Virus record (IMG/VR): IMGVR_UViG_3300034760_000021
Coordinates: 1 to 43,798 of that record
Direction: 5' to 3' (one strand)
From: a virus
DNA length: 43,798 bases
Shown here: positions 28,053 to 36,671 of the stretch, piece after piece
Layout: the number at the start of each line of letters is the position of its first letter
Numbering within the stretch: position 1 is the stretch's first letter
Position numbers and translations under genes: made by a program
Notes under the pieces: model-generated
What the model was told of the DNA's origin: nothing
Database searches by the model: none
Seen by the model: the letters and a program-made list of their open reading frames with translations, nothing else

Positions 28053-28226
28053 TTAAGCGTAGCGGCTAGCTACGACCATGCCCGCGGCGGCGGACAGCCC
28101 TTGACCAATCAGAGTAAGTGACACACCAGCCAATCCGAGGGGAAGACCGACGGCCACAATGCCAAGAATGCCGCCGCCCAGGATCGTAGGAAGCCTATCG
28201 GCGCCCATTTTTACGATATGCGACAT
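28053..28226 (-). CDS. Gly-rich hydrophobic protein, 57 aa
   Basis: The ATG at 28226 is favoured by GGAGGG five bases upstream; 28295 is a longer option. Nearly all of residues 14-54 is hydrophobic and glycine-rich (ILGGGILGIVAVGLPLGLAG), one or two membrane helices, resembling small toxin or bacteriocin-like proteins. Pairs with the 124-aa membrane protein. Confidence 0.5.
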   Translation of the reverse strand: MSHIVKMGADRLPTILGGGILGIVAVGLPLGLAGVSLTLIGQGLSAAAGMVVASRYA

Positions 28227-28493
28227 TAAGCCCTCCATGGCTTTGACAACGATAGCAACGGTTCCAATGGGCATGCAATGAAGCCAATTAACCATTGCGG
28301 TATTGCTCGCGCCATCAATGCGCCAAATGTGTGACTGGTTCTACAAAAATTGAAGTTAGCGCTCTTGATTTTTTCCGAAAAATATGGCACGCGTTCCGCT
28401 ACGCGAGCGGGCGGCGCTAGCAGCCCGCGTGAACGCCCCGAGATTTTTTTCCGGAAAGTGGAAAAAGGGCGAGGCAGTCCGTGGCTATAGCCC
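28227..28493. promoter_or_regulatory. Intergenic leader of the membrane-protein unit
   Basis: About 270 bp without a supported gene, locally AT-rich with A/T tracts (gattttttccgaaaaa near 28368 and agatttttttccgg near 28441) around a GC-rich stretch with ctacgcgagcgggcggcgct. The flanking tttttccg motifs occur twice about 75 bp apart. It must hold the promoter of the unit at 28226, because a terminator lies just upstream; a precise -35/-10 pair is not convincing. Confidence 0.4.
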
Positions 28494-28531
28494 GAAAACA
28501 AAAATGGCGCCGGGACCGAAGCCCCAGCGCC
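28494..28531 (-). terminator. Intrinsic terminator of late operon
   Basis: On the minus strand GGCGC-T-GGG-GCTTCGG-TCCC-G-GCGCC (28531-28506) forms a stem, directly followed by ATTTTTGTTTTC. It is placed 69 bp after the o-spanin gene. Strong candidate end of the lytic transcript. Confidence 0.75.
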
Positions 28532-28599
28532 TTAGAATGTAGTTGTCATGCGCGAAGATAAGTCGGGGGTCGCGCATCAGGTGAACGGATCCACCGCGG

Positions 28600-28956
28600 T
28601 CAGGTTCCTCCAATGAGGCGTGCGAACCACCCTCGTTGAGATCGCGCCAGTGCCTCACGGTGGAGGTTCAGGCACTCCCGATAGATGTGGTCGACAGCAG
28701 GCGGCTTCTCGTTCGCGATCATGAGTTGCCCACTCTGGCCGACAAACCCAACCTGCCAGGGCTTGGCGTTGTCGTGACCGTCTGGAAGCTTGTCAGGAAC
28801 CGGCATGTCGACGCCGGGGGTCTCAGCGAGCAGGCTTGGCGGTATCAGCCTCTCGCAGCGCGGCACACCGTTGGCTATTGTAGTAGAGACGCAGCCGGCA
28901 AGTGGCACGCTCAGCAGCGTCATTGCTATTGCCATCGGGCGCTTGTTCGATCTCAC
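28600..28956 (-). CDS. Rz1-like outer-membrane spanin lipoprotein
   Basis: GTG at 28956 (or ATG at 28935). Lipoprotein signal ending LSVPLAGC with Cys22. Proline-containing mature part (RLIPPSLLAETPGVDMPVPDKLP). It starts inside the i-spanin gene in another frame (134-bp overlap), the arrangement known for lambda Rz/Rz1. At 118 aa it is longer than lambda Rz1. Fuses outer and inner membranes at lysis with its partner. Confidence 0.7.
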   Translation of the reverse strand: MRSNKRPMAIAMTLLSVPLAGCVSTTIANGVPRCERLIPPSLLAETPGVDMPVPDKLPDGHDNAKPWQVGFVGQSGQLMIANEKPPAVDHIYRECLNLHREALARSQRGWFARLIGGT

Positions 28957-29200
28957 GGGTAGCCTCCTTCACGGTGTCTCGGGTTTCGGCCGCGTTCGCT
29001 TCGACTGCGGCAACGGTGTTCATGGCCTCCTGCCCGGAAGCTGCTGCCGCCTCGGCTTGACCGCGATCCAGTCGGCCCTGCGTTTCCGCTGCCTGCCTCT
29101 TCTGCCATTGGGAGAACAACAGGCCGATGACGACCAGCAGGACAACGACAAGGGCGATGATGGCGAGCAGCTTCGTGCCCAGCTCAGGCAGCTTGAACAT
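28823..29200 (-). CDS. Rz-like inner-membrane spanin
   Basis: 125 aa, ATG at 29200. N-terminal membrane anchor at residues ~9-29 (KLLAIIALVVVLLVVIGLLF), then a long periplasmic coiled coil (KRQAAETQGRLDRGQAEAAA... AAETRDTVKEATREIEQ) and a C-terminal TCRLRLYYNSQRCAALREAD. Typical type II i-spanin topology. The Rz1-like gene overlaps it. Confidence 0.75.
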   Translation of the reverse strand: MFKLPELGTKLLAIIALVVVLLVVIGLLFSQWQKRQAAETQGRLDRGQAEAAAASGQEAMNTVAAVEANAAETRDTVKEATREIEQAPDGNSNDAAERATCRLRLYYNSQRCAALREADTAKPAR

Positions 29201-29591
29201 GAGCGTTCTCCAGCTTGGAAAGGGCGAAGTCGCGGATCTCGTCCCAAGGCACGCCGCCGACGATTGGCCGCTCTCGAGCGCGGATAAAGCGCTGGAGGGT
29301 CATCGCAGCGAACTCTTCATAAGCAGAGTCTGCGGGGCTAATTTCCTCGCCGTGAGCCAATGCCCACAGGACGCGGCTTGGCCGGTCGTGCAGCATCTGC
29401 TCGATTACGAGATGAGCGACCTCATGCTCGCGGCAGTAGCCGAGGATGTCGTCACCATAGCCGGTGCGATGCGCAACCACATGATAATGGTGAGTGTCGT
29501 GGGGATAGGAGCCCCACCTCGTACCGTCATTGAATATCGTCAGGCAGCCAGTCGCGTTGTAGATCACGCGAGCATGGTCCAGGTAGATCAC
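29184..29591 (-). CDS. HExxH-containing lysis-cassette protein
   Basis: 135 aa, GTG start in a GTGA overlap with the holin-like gene. Residues 53-62 read CREHEVAHLV with HEVAH, a zinc-metallopeptidase-like HExxH in a helix, preceded by a His-rich strand (HDTHHYHVVAHR). The rest is helical (ALAHGEEISPADSAYEEF). No signal peptide is seen. Similar sequences occur in alphaproteobacterial phages without known function. Peptidase activity is a hypothesis. Confidence 0.6.
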   Translation of the reverse strand: MIYLDHARVIYNATGCLTIFNDGTRWGSYPHDTHHYHVVAHRTGYGDDILGYCREHEVAHLVIEQMLHDRPSRVLWALAHGEEISPADSAYEEFAAMTLQRFIRARERPIVGGVPWDEIRDFALSKLENAHVQAA

Positions 29592-29953
29592 CCCTTTGCC
29601 TCGCCCGCGATCGCGTCTGCTTCGCGAGCTGCGGCGCCAGCCACCTGATCGGCTGCATCTTGCGCTTCCTGCGGTGTCGGAGCAGCATCCACAGGCGTGG
29701 ATCCTGCCAGCTGGTTGCCCAGGCGCTCCACCTGTCGGCCAGAGGCCAACTGAACGAGCGTGGCGAGGCAGTCACCCAGCTTCAGCACGGCAGCGGTCGC
29801 GATGGAGACGAGGACATTCTCAGCCCAATTCGGCAGCGCGCGCGGCGTCAGGAAGAGACCTAGCAAGATGCCGAGCAAGATGGCGATGAGGCCCCCGGAA
29901 ATAAGAGCGAGGACCCAGCGATCGGCGTTGCGTTCGGAGGTGGTGACGCTCAC
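29588..29953 (-). CDS. Holin-like membrane protein
   Basis: 121 aa, GTG start in a GTGA overlap with the endolysin gene. Transmembrane span ~13-36 (WVLALISGGLIAILLGILLG), a second amphipathic/hydrophobic span ~46-70, and a long Ala/Gln/Asp-rich soluble tail. Position next to the endolysin supports a holin role. Confidence 0.6.
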   Translation of the reverse strand: MSVTTSERNADRWVLALISGGLIAILLGILLGLFLTPRALPNWAENVLVSIATAAVLKLGDCLATLVQLASGRQVERLGNQLAGSTPVDAAPTPQEAQDAADQVAGAAAREADAIAGEAKG

Positions 29954-30615
29954 CGCATCGCCCTCGCCATCTTCGTGTGATAGTCGAAACGCTCGTAAGC
30001 CGGTCCATTGTACGCCTTCGCGAAGGCGCGGCAGTCCTCCGGGTCACTCGACAGAGCGCGCAGCTCATCCTTGAGACCGTTCCGCTCGATGAAGCGGGCC
30101 AGCATCTCATAGTGCGCCGCCTCACCTGTCACGGTCGAATAGGCGAGCTCGATAGCCGACGGGTATTCCAGAGCAGCCCAGTGCATGCCGAGCACCTGGA
30201 ACTTGCCCCAGCTCGCGGACGAGAACGCCGCCCGCGGGTTCTTGCACGCCGCGAGGGCCAGCTTCTGCCAGCTATCCTCCGCGTAGCCACCGCCCTTCGC
30301 ATTGCTAAAGGTAGCCGGGCTGAACTCGCCGTTCGTCAGGCGGTGGAAAAGATGGCGCTCGAACAGGATCTTCGGCCGCCCCTGCTTGTCGAACGCAGCA
30401 CCGCCGCTTTCGACCTGGGCGACAGCCCGGATCTGCTTTTCCTCGCAGCCAAGGCGCGCCGCCAGCGCCTTGATCTCGTCGTCCGTGACTGCGGGTGCGC
30501 AGGTGTTGGAGAAGACGGCAAGGATCGCGGCGCGGGTCTGCGGGCCGAGCTGCCCGTCGACGACCACGGGATGACCGTGTGCGCCCAGCCATTGCTGGAA
30601 TTCGATGGGGGTCAT
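29950..30615 (-). CDS. Endolysin, DUF3380 N-acetylmuramidase
   Basis: 221 aa, ATG at 30615. Short peptidoglycan-binding-like N-terminus (FQQWLGAHGHPVVVDGQLGPQTRAAI), then the muramidase domain with the catalytic Glu69 in VAQVESGGAAFD, ILFERHLFHR, SASWGKFQVLGMHW and FAKAYNGPAY. No signal sequence, so it relies on a holin. Overlaps neighbours by ATGA/GTGA. Confidence 0.88.
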   Translation of the reverse strand: MTPIEFQQWLGAHGHPVVVDGQLGPQTRAAILAVFSNTCAPAVTDDEIKALAARLGCEEKQIRAVAQVESGGAAFDKQGRPKILFERHLFHRLTNGEFSPATFSNAKGGGYAEDSWQKLALAACKNPRAAFSSASWGKFQVLGMHWAALEYPSAIELAYSTVTGEAAHYEMLARFIERNGLKDELRALSSDPEDCRAFAKAYNGPAYERFDYHTKMARAMR

Positions 30616-31055
30616 CGTGGTTTCTCCTCAGGTCGGGCGGCAAAGATCGGCCCAAGCGCTTCCATCATTCGGTCGATTTCAGGCGACCGCATCTCGGGCG
30701 GGAGTGCGCGGCCAGACGCGAGCTGGAACATGATGAGCGAGCGCTGGAGGCCATCGATCAGCTTGTCCTGCTCTCTGATCCGCTGGTTCAGCTTCTCGGT
30801 CTCTTGCTGGCAGTCCCGACGGTCCTTTTCACGCTCCAAAGCGTGCGCCTTCCGGTCTTCGACTTGCTGCAGCTCCAGCGCACTGATCCGCTTAAGGAGA
30901 TCGCCGCGCAGGCTGCCGTCGGCCTCGTTGCGAAGGCGGGCCATCAGGGGCTTGAACTTGAACCAGGCAGTGATGAGGCCGCCGATGATGATCCAGATTC
31001 CAGCACCCGCGGGAGTCACCGCGCCCAGGTACGGCACCGCGATGCTGCTGTTCAT
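30612..31055 (-). CDS. Membrane-anchored coiled-coil protein, 147 aa
   Basis: ATG at 31055 in a TGATG overlap. One transmembrane span ~12-32 (AVTPAGAGIWIIIGGLITAW) then a long charged coiled coil ~50-110 (LLKRISALELQQVEDRKAHALEREKDRR). Topology resembles accessory lysis or spanin-like proteins. Immediately upstream of the endolysin. Function inferred from context. Confidence 0.55.
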   Translation of the reverse strand: MNSSIAVPYLGAVTPAGAGIWIIIGGLITAWFKFKPLMARLRNEADGSLRGDLLKRISALELQQVEDRKAHALEREKDRRDCQQETEKLNQRIREQDKLIDGLQRSLIMFQLASGRALPPEMRSPEIDRMMEALGPIFAARPEEKPR

Positions 31056-31363
31056 CACTTCTTCGCCTTGGCGCGGGCGTGCAGCACATAAACAAAGCAG
31101 AGGGAGCAGAGGCTGCTGAAGACGTACAGCCCGGACCAAACGCCGAGCTCACCAGGAACCATGACGTGGGTAGCGTCGGGCCAGGCGATCCATCGTCCGA
31201 CAAAGCAGAGTTGGTTCAGCCCCATGAACCAGACGACCACACGCGGTGCGTCGATGCCGAGCCAACGTCTCGTGAACAAGACGCGGAATAGCGCCGGCAG
31301 GTAGATCAGAACGGGGACGAGCCAGCAGAGCCCGCAGAGGATCTGGAAATGCTGGATCGTCAT
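31055..31363 (-). CDS. Three-span holin-like membrane protein
   Basis: 102 aa from the ATG at 31363; a GTG at 31390 is possible. Spans ~8-30, ~41-60 and ~73-95, short basic C-terminus HARAKAKK: the layout of class I holins. First gene of the lysis cassette after the tailspike. Which of the two candidates is the true holin cannot be told from sequence. Confidence 0.55.
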   Translation of the reverse strand: MTIQHFQILCGLCWLVPVLIYLPALFRVLFTRRWLGIDAPRVVVWFMGLNQLCFVGRWIAWPDATHVMVPGELGVWSGLYVFSSLCSLCFVYVLHARAKAKK

Positions 31364-31441
31364 TTCAGACGACCCCGCACAGCGTACCACGGCTGACGCA
31401 TCGGCATGTCTTTCTGCTGGAGGGTTCGCCCAGTCTGGCGG

Positions 31442-34030
31442 TCAGTTCGGGTTTCCGGAGATCAGATAAACGAAGTTGCCCGTGACCGCGGCGGAGCAGG
31501 TGACCGTGACCGTAGTGGTGGTCGCGCTCACCCAATAGCGAACGCCGGCGCCCAGATCGAAGTCGGGAGTAGCAAGCACGAGCGGTACTGTGTTGAATGC
31601 CCGGGTCAGTGTCTTCGTCACGCTTGTTTGGTTGGTGAGGTGGATGATCCCCATCAGGTCGCTGTTGGCACTGGCCTGCGTTAAATGCGGCGAAGCCGCC
31701 CGCGGACCGAAATTGCCATAGCTATCGATCACGAATTTACTCGAGACGGTCCCGTCGCCGTTCGCCGTTTCGAAGCTGAAAAGGCCGCGGTTTAAAGCGC
31801 CGTCGCAGGAGGCGACAATCTGAGCGACCCGATATTCGGAGTTTGGCAGGCTTGTCGGGGCGGACGCGTTGGCAGCCGACCAGACGGCGACGACCCCCGT
31901 ATTGCTGCTTACGCTGCCGACCAGAGAATTCCAGGGCACCTTGCCAACCTGCCGAGGATAGATCTGCCGGATCGAGTTGCCGTCCACGAGCGAGGGGAAA
32001 TTCGAGAAAAGCGGGAAGAAGCTTCTTCCGTTTAGGCGTCGGACTTCCCGGATATCCGCATTCCCGGCTCCGTTGATTTTGAGCGGGATATTGAAATCGT
32101 GCATGTGGATCGTGATCTCGCCATGCAGATAATTATTCGGATCGATGATGTCGTAGCCGAAGGGCTCCACCCAGCTCGGCCCAGAGCCGTTCAGGACCGT
32201 GTCATGCTCAATGCTGATGAGCATGTAGACCTCGGAAGGGCCTCCCACCACATCGATATAATTCGGGCAGTTGCCGGCGACGATGTATCCGAAGCGGCTT
32301 ATGTGGGCCATCTCCGGGATCTGCATGGCGCAATGGCACGGGCCGAAGCTCATGTGCGAGGCGGTCGTCAGCTCGCCGACACGGAGCCCGAAATAGTATC
32401 CAGCGATGCCGACATTATCATAGACATTGTAGGTGGGCACATTGTTGAGGCTGCCCTTGATGCCGTAAGCGGCGTTCGCTGGCCCATAGGTGGGCTCGAT
32501 GCCGACCTGGTAGCCGGCGCCGTTGACCGTCCCCTGAGTGTCCACCCGCACGTTCTCGAATTTGAACATCGGGATGTTGGACATGTCGATGCAGCTGTTG
32601 CTGGGGTTCGCCACCATCCGGCAGTGGATGTTCTCCATGTAGAAGCCGAGGCGGGAGATCCCTCTATCGCCGGTCGTCTTCACGCCGATCATCTGGCCGC
32701 TGCCCGATGTGATCGTGCTCAACAGGATTGGCCCGGCATTGTTTGACATCGTGATGCCAGGCGGGGTTTGGCCCTTGAAGCTCACGCTCATACCGGTCGT
32801 CGGATCGACAACCTTGGGCAGCACGATCTGAGCGTTGGAAAGGCCGGTGTCCTGCAGGGCACCGCCGATGATGTAGATGCCGTCAGGAAAGTAGAGCGTG
32901 CCCCCGTTCCTTGAGGCCAGGAAGTCGATGCCGCGCTGAATGGCTACGGTGTCGTCAGTGCCGATACCGGCCATCGTGCCGTCGGCCTTGGCGCCAAACC
33001 ATTTGACGTTGAACACGCCGTCTTGCTGCGTCACCCGCACCCAGGCGCCGCTAGAACCGGTCGAAGCAGAGCTGGGCGGAATATACACGCCCTGGTTAGG
33101 ATCGGCGCTCACTTGAGTTGCCAAGTTGCCGCTCGTGAACTTGAACCAGCCCTCGCGCCCGGCCTCGTTCAGGTAGCGGAGGTCGTTTGCTGTAGGTCCC
33201 GAAATGGCGGCAAGAGCCGTCCTGGTGGCAACCGAGCTGAGGTTGCCCGTACCGCCGCCCCCGCCACCGCTGGCGGAAAGTACGCCGCCAACGAGTGTGA
33301 GGCCTGAGCCGATGCCGACATGTTGGTAGTCACCCGACCCGCTCGCGCCGACCAGTCCCGCAGACGGGGCCTGTACGAACTTGGCGAAGGTGACGGAATG
33401 GCCTTCGACCGTGAAAACTGTGCCGCCGCCGGAGACAATTATGTCTCCCCTATCGCCGTCGGACAGGGTGACCGAACCGGTCGCCACAAGTGCCCCGCCA
33501 GAGATCGCCAAGCCCGCGCCAAGCGGAATGTGCCCATAGTTCCCGGAACCACCGGCCCCGATGATCCCCGCAGAAGGCGCCTGGATGAGTTTCGGAAAGG
33601 AGACAGTGTGCGTGCCGATCGTGAGGACTGCACCACTAGAGGACGCTACGATATCGCCGTAGCTGCCATCGGAAATCGTTGCGCCGCCGCCAGAGAACCG
33701 AAGCTCCCCGCCGACCACACTGAAGCCAGGGCCGAACGTCAGATGTTGATAATTTCCAGCAGCGCCCGCGCCAACGACTCCTGCCGAGCCGGCTTGCACC
33801 AACTTCCCAAAGGTGACCTTGTTCGCACCGATCGTGACTGAGATCGTGCCGGTGCCCGTTCCCGCGATATCACCCGTCAGGGTTAGGCTGTTTCCAGAAC
33901 CCCCGCCGATGTAAGCCAGGAACTGCGCTGTGGTGGCCCCGCGCGGCTGTCCCCCTTGGAGGACTGGTACCTTTTCACTGCCCGTGAGGGGTGAGGCGAG
34001 CGTGCCGGTGCTGAGCTCCCAATCGGGCAT
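31442..34030 (-). CDS. Tailspike with pectate-lyase-like beta-helix
   Basis: 862 aa. N-terminal PVLQGGQPRGATTAQFLAYI, a virion-attachment-like start. Residues ~48-236 are three tandem ~62-aa repeats with core (F)xKLxQAPSAGxxGAxGSGxYxH...GxGLxxxGGxL. From ~300 a beta-helix: VKWFGAKADGTMAGIGTDD, AIQRGIDFLASRNGGTLYFPDGIY, then a long parallel-beta region to ~790. C-terminal ~80 residues (FNTVPLVLATPDFDLG... VYLISGNPN) look like a trimerisation or binding tip. Likely a receptor-binding protein with polysaccharide depolymerase potential. Confidence 0.8.
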   Translation of the reverse strand: MPDWELSTGTLASPLTGSEKVPVLQGGQPRGATTAQFLAYIGGGSGNSLTLTGDIAGTGTGTISVTIGANKVTFGKLVQAGSAGVVGAGAAGNYQHLTFGPGFSVVGGELRFSGGGATISDGSYGDIVASSSGAVLTIGTHTVSFPKLIQAPSAGIIGAGGSGNYGHIPLGAGLAISGGALVATGSVTLSDGDRGDIIVSGGGTVFTVEGHSVTFAKFVQAPSAGLVGASGSGDYQHVGIGSGLTLVGGVLSASGGGGGGTGNLSSVATRTALAAISGPTANDLRYLNEAGREGWFKFTSGNLATQVSADPNQGVYIPPSSASTGSSGAWVRVTQQDGVFNVKWFGAKADGTMAGIGTDDTVAIQRGIDFLASRNGGTLYFPDGIYIIGGALQDTGLSNAQIVLPKVVDPTTGMSVSFKGQTPPGITMSNNAGPILLSTITSGSGQMIGVKTTGDRGISRLGFYMENIHCRMVANPSNSCIDMSNIPMFKFENVRVDTQGTVNGAGYQVGIEPTYGPANAAYGIKGSLNNVPTYNVYDNVGIAGYYFGLRVGELTTASHMSFGPCHCAMQIPEMAHISRFGYIVAGNCPNYIDVVGGPSEVYMLISIEHDTVLNGSGPSWVEPFGYDIIDPNNYLHGEITIHMHDFNIPLKINGAGNADIREVRRLNGRSFFPLFSNFPSLVDGNSIRQIYPRQVGKVPWNSLVGSVSSNTGVVAVWSAANASAPTSLPNSEYRVAQIVASCDGALNRGLFSFETANGDGTVSSKFVIDSYGNFGPRAASPHLTQASANSDLMGIIHLTNQTSVTKTLTRAFNTVPLVLATPDFDLGAGVRYWVSATTTTVTVTCSAAVTGNFVYLISGNPN

Positions 34031-34732
34031 CTATGCCATCTCCACGGTGTCGCCTGCGACAAGGACGGTGTAGCCGCCGATCATCAGTGTCTGATTGGGA
34101 ATGAAGATCAGGGGCGCGTTCAGAGGGTCCTCGAGCAGGTCGAGATCGTAGGAGACCCCCTCACCCACCTGAACCGGGTTGGCCCCGGTATCCTCCGACT
34201 GAAGGCGAAACCAACCTACCGGATTGCCGAAGACCGCAGCGTTTGCGCCTACTGCGGCTCGCAGCGCCGGTTCAAAGAAGACAGTGGCCTGGCCGCTGCC
34301 GTCTGCGACCGCGTCTGCCACGAGGATATGCGGTCGGCCGTCGCCACCGATGTAGTCGCCTGCCAGGAGGCTGGCCCCCGGATCCAGCCCGGTGATGGTC
34401 ATTGAGAACGAGCCTGCGGAGGCGGCGAGATTGCCGGCTGCGCTCGTATTGGCGTCGCGCATGGTTGGACGGCGGAAGTCGTAGACGCCTATCCTGTTGG
34501 CGCGTCCGCGCAGCCTGGCGAACAGCGCATCAAGAACGGCGCCGAACGCCTGGACACCCGACTTGCCGTTGTACCCGCCGAAGAACGACATCCTGCAGAC
34601 CCATAGAGGCGCTGACAGTTCATAGGTCTTCGTGACGCGGCTGAACGGGCTTGCTGTGCCTCCCGTGTGCGGCTGCAGGTAATAGGAGACCGCACGCGGG
34701 GCGAGCCCCGACGGCCACAGATAGTCAGCCAT
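34031..34732 (-). CDS. Minor tail protein, 233 aa
   Basis: ATG at 34732 with GGGGG upstream; an extended start at 34831 would overlap the previous gene and lacks a site. Contains LWPSGLAPRAVSYYLQPHTGG, APLWVCRMSFFGGYNG and RANRIGVYDFRRPTMRD, ending VLVAGDTVEMA. Lies between the tip protein and the tailspike, so probably an adaptor linking them. Family not named with confidence. Confidence 0.6.
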   Translation of the reverse strand: MADYLWPSGLAPRAVSYYLQPHTGGTASPFSRVTKTYELSAPLWVCRMSFFGGYNGKSGVQAFGAVLDALFARLRGRANRIGVYDFRRPTMRDANTSAAGNLAASAGSFSMTITGLDPGASLLAGDYIGGDGRPHILVADAVADGSGQATVFFEPALRAAVGANAAVFGNPVGWFRLQSEDTGANPVQVGEGVSYDLDLLEDPLNAPLIFIPNQTLMIGGYTVLVAGDTVEMA

Positions 34733-34745
34733 TAGGCCCCCTATT

Positions 34746-36644
34746 CTACAGGTAAATATCGGCTTCCCGTGCGCCCGGATCGGTCCAGCCGCCGCTACCG
34801 CCAGGGCCGCTACCGCCCGTACCGCCACCATTGCCGCTTGCGTTCATCGTGACGAGGAACCCAATGTCGTGACGGTAAGGATTGGTCGCAGAATAATAGC
34901 CGTCAGCGAGAACCGGTGTCGCCGTGTACGTCACTTGGCCGCCGTCGAGCTCGGGATCATCGTAATAGATGATGTAGGTGGTGCTGTATGCGAGGCCGGT
35001 GAGAGTGCCGCCTGCGACGGTCACCTCGGGATAAGGGGCTGGATAGACCCTCGTGTGGCTCGGAATAGTGACGGTGACACTGGACCCTGCGTTCGTTTGG
35101 ACCAAGCTGCCCGCAACGCCCCGGGTGTAGCTGCCGGCGATAGCCGTGCCGATTGCACTGGTCGGGGTGACCACTTCTCCAGGAGAGATAGTAGGCACGG
35201 ATGGTGCAACGACCACTGGAGGCGCTCCGTAAATATCGGGGCTCTCCTCTCGCAGGCTCAGCACCACTCCGAAATCGGATGAAAGGTTCCACGCGGTGAC
35301 GGTGAAGGCATAGTTGCTTAACCCATACCTCGCCGTGTCGAGCTGAACCGTGTCGAGCGCCTTGACCTTCAAACCAGCTATATTCATCGGCCACACGACC
35401 GTTTTTTCCGCTTGGGCGCGGTTCAACATGATCTTGGCGATGCGCTCAGCGCGCCGCTTGCTCGTGATGAAGGCAAGATCCAGATCCATCTGGCGGACGT
35501 CTGCAGGCGCAGGTGTGATGGCCTGGGTCCCGAAAGGCTGTCCTTGGTACCCATATCCGGGATCGATGTATGTCCCCTGGACCTCGTTTACGGCTTGGTC
35601 ACCGGACAGAAAGGGCGACACTTGGATCGGCCCCGCTAGGTCATCTTCAGAGAGGCTCGTGGTCGGCGGGACATAGTAGCCCGGGCGCATCAGATGCTTG
35701 CCACCCGAGTAGGTATAGCTACCCGCGCAATTGACTGTAAGCACGTCGCGGATCTCGCTTGGTGCCGACCCGGCGGTAATTACAGCGTCAATCGCGTATC
35801 GTGCCTCGCCGTCGACGGTCTCATCGCAAACATTTGCTTGGGCGCTGACCCAGCTTGCCGGGGGGATTTCATCAGCGTAGGCGCCGAACCCGCCCTCCTC
35901 ACGAGGAAGGCTCATCCAATCATAGAACACCAAGGCTGCATTCCCCGTGTGACCGGTAGTGCCGGTGCGGGGGTCAAAGATCTCGTCGCGTCCGTCGATA
36001 ACCGCGGTTATGTTCGGCATGCCAGCCTGTACGACGTCGTCGGTCAGCTTGAATTTCGCATAGATTGCAGCAACACCATTGCCCTTATGCGCCGAGGTCC
36101 ACCTACCGTCGCATTCCGCCACGAATGTCGAATTAGCTGTCTCATTTGCAAGGCCGCGTTGGAACCAGAGCCAGGCAGAACCGGCATAGGTCCCAGATTG
36201 GACCAACCCCGTGCCTGCGTTCACGAGGACTGCTTCGTCGTTCAGCAGCCATTGCGCCACCCCCTTGCAGCGGTGCCCTGCGCACGCGATGACGAAATAT
36301 CGATAGTGCTGCTTCCCAATTTTCTTGCCATGGAAGAACGTTAGCAGCCCGCCCATGCGCCGTCGGCCGTAGATAATGAAACTGTCGGTGATCGACTGGC
36401 GGAACACCGATGGCGTGCCGCCCCGAGCTGATGGAGCCCCGCGAACGAGACCAGTCGCCTTCATGGCGAAATGCGCGCCGACGGCCAGCACGGTCGCTGC
36501 CAGAGCCGTAGCCGCTGCCGTTGCTAGGGCAGTCGCCGTGGTCGTGCCGATCGCCGTCAGAAACGCCGCGCCCAGCTGCGGAGCAAAGACGGTGATAGCA
36601 ACCGCTACAGCGATCATCGCGATGGCGCCGACAACCTTCCCCAC
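34746..36644 (-). CDS. Tail tip / central hub protein (gpJ-like)
   Basis: 632 aa, GTG start at 36644 with GGAGGGGG upstream. Hydrophobic N-terminal ~70 residues (AIMAVAVAITVFAPQLGAAFL-like), common in the alphaproteobacterial gpJ/'Phage-tail_3' proteins. Then ITDSFIIYGRRRMGGLLTFFHG, AVIDGRDEIFDPRTG, ARYAIDAVITAGSAPSEIRDVL, RRAERIAKIMLNRAQAEKTV and ALDTVQLDTARYGLSN. The C-terminal part is fibronectin-like and ends Gly-rich. Builds the tail tip. Confidence 0.75.
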   Translation of the reverse strand: MGKVVGAIAMIAVAVAITVFAPQLGAAFLTAIGTTTATALATAAATALAATVLAVGAHFAMKATGLVRGAPSARGGTPSVFRQSITDSFIIYGRRRMGGLLTFFHGKKIGKQHYRYFVIACAGHRCKGVAQWLLNDEAVLVNAGTGLVQSGTYAGSAWLWFQRGLANETANSTFVAECDGRWTSAHKGNGVAAIYAKFKLTDDVVQAGMPNITAVIDGRDEIFDPRTGTTGHTGNAALVFYDWMSLPREEGGFGAYADEIPPASWVSAQANVCDETVDGEARYAIDAVITAGSAPSEIRDVLTVNCAGSYTYSGGKHLMRPGYYVPPTTSLSEDDLAGPIQVSPFLSGDQAVNEVQGTYIDPGYGYQGQPFGTQAITPAPADVRQMDLDLAFITSKRRAERIAKIMLNRAQAEKTVVWPMNIAGLKVKALDTVQLDTARYGLSNYAFTVTAWNLSSDFGVVLSLREESPDIYGAPPVVVAPSVPTISPGEVVTPTSAIGTAIAGSYTRGVAGSLVQTNAGSSVTVTIPSHTRVYPAPYPEVTVAGGTLTGLAYSTTYIIYYDDPELDGGQVTYTATPVLADGYYSATNPYRHDIGFLVTMNASGNGGGTGGSGPGGSGGWTDPGAREADIYL

Positions 36645-36671
36645 GCCCCCTCCAGATGCTAAGTGCGATAT

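Noticed and set aside
29977-31119. 380-codon plus-strand frame
   Set aside because: Opposite the endolysin and coiled-coil genes; composition typical of an antisense GC shadow.
32099-32746. 215-codon frame opposite the tailspike
   Set aside because: Shadow of the beta-helix coding sequence, rich in Asp/Val/His repeats caused by the opposite codons.
35694-36344. 216-codon frame opposite the tail-hub gene
   Set aside because: Shadow without initiation signals.
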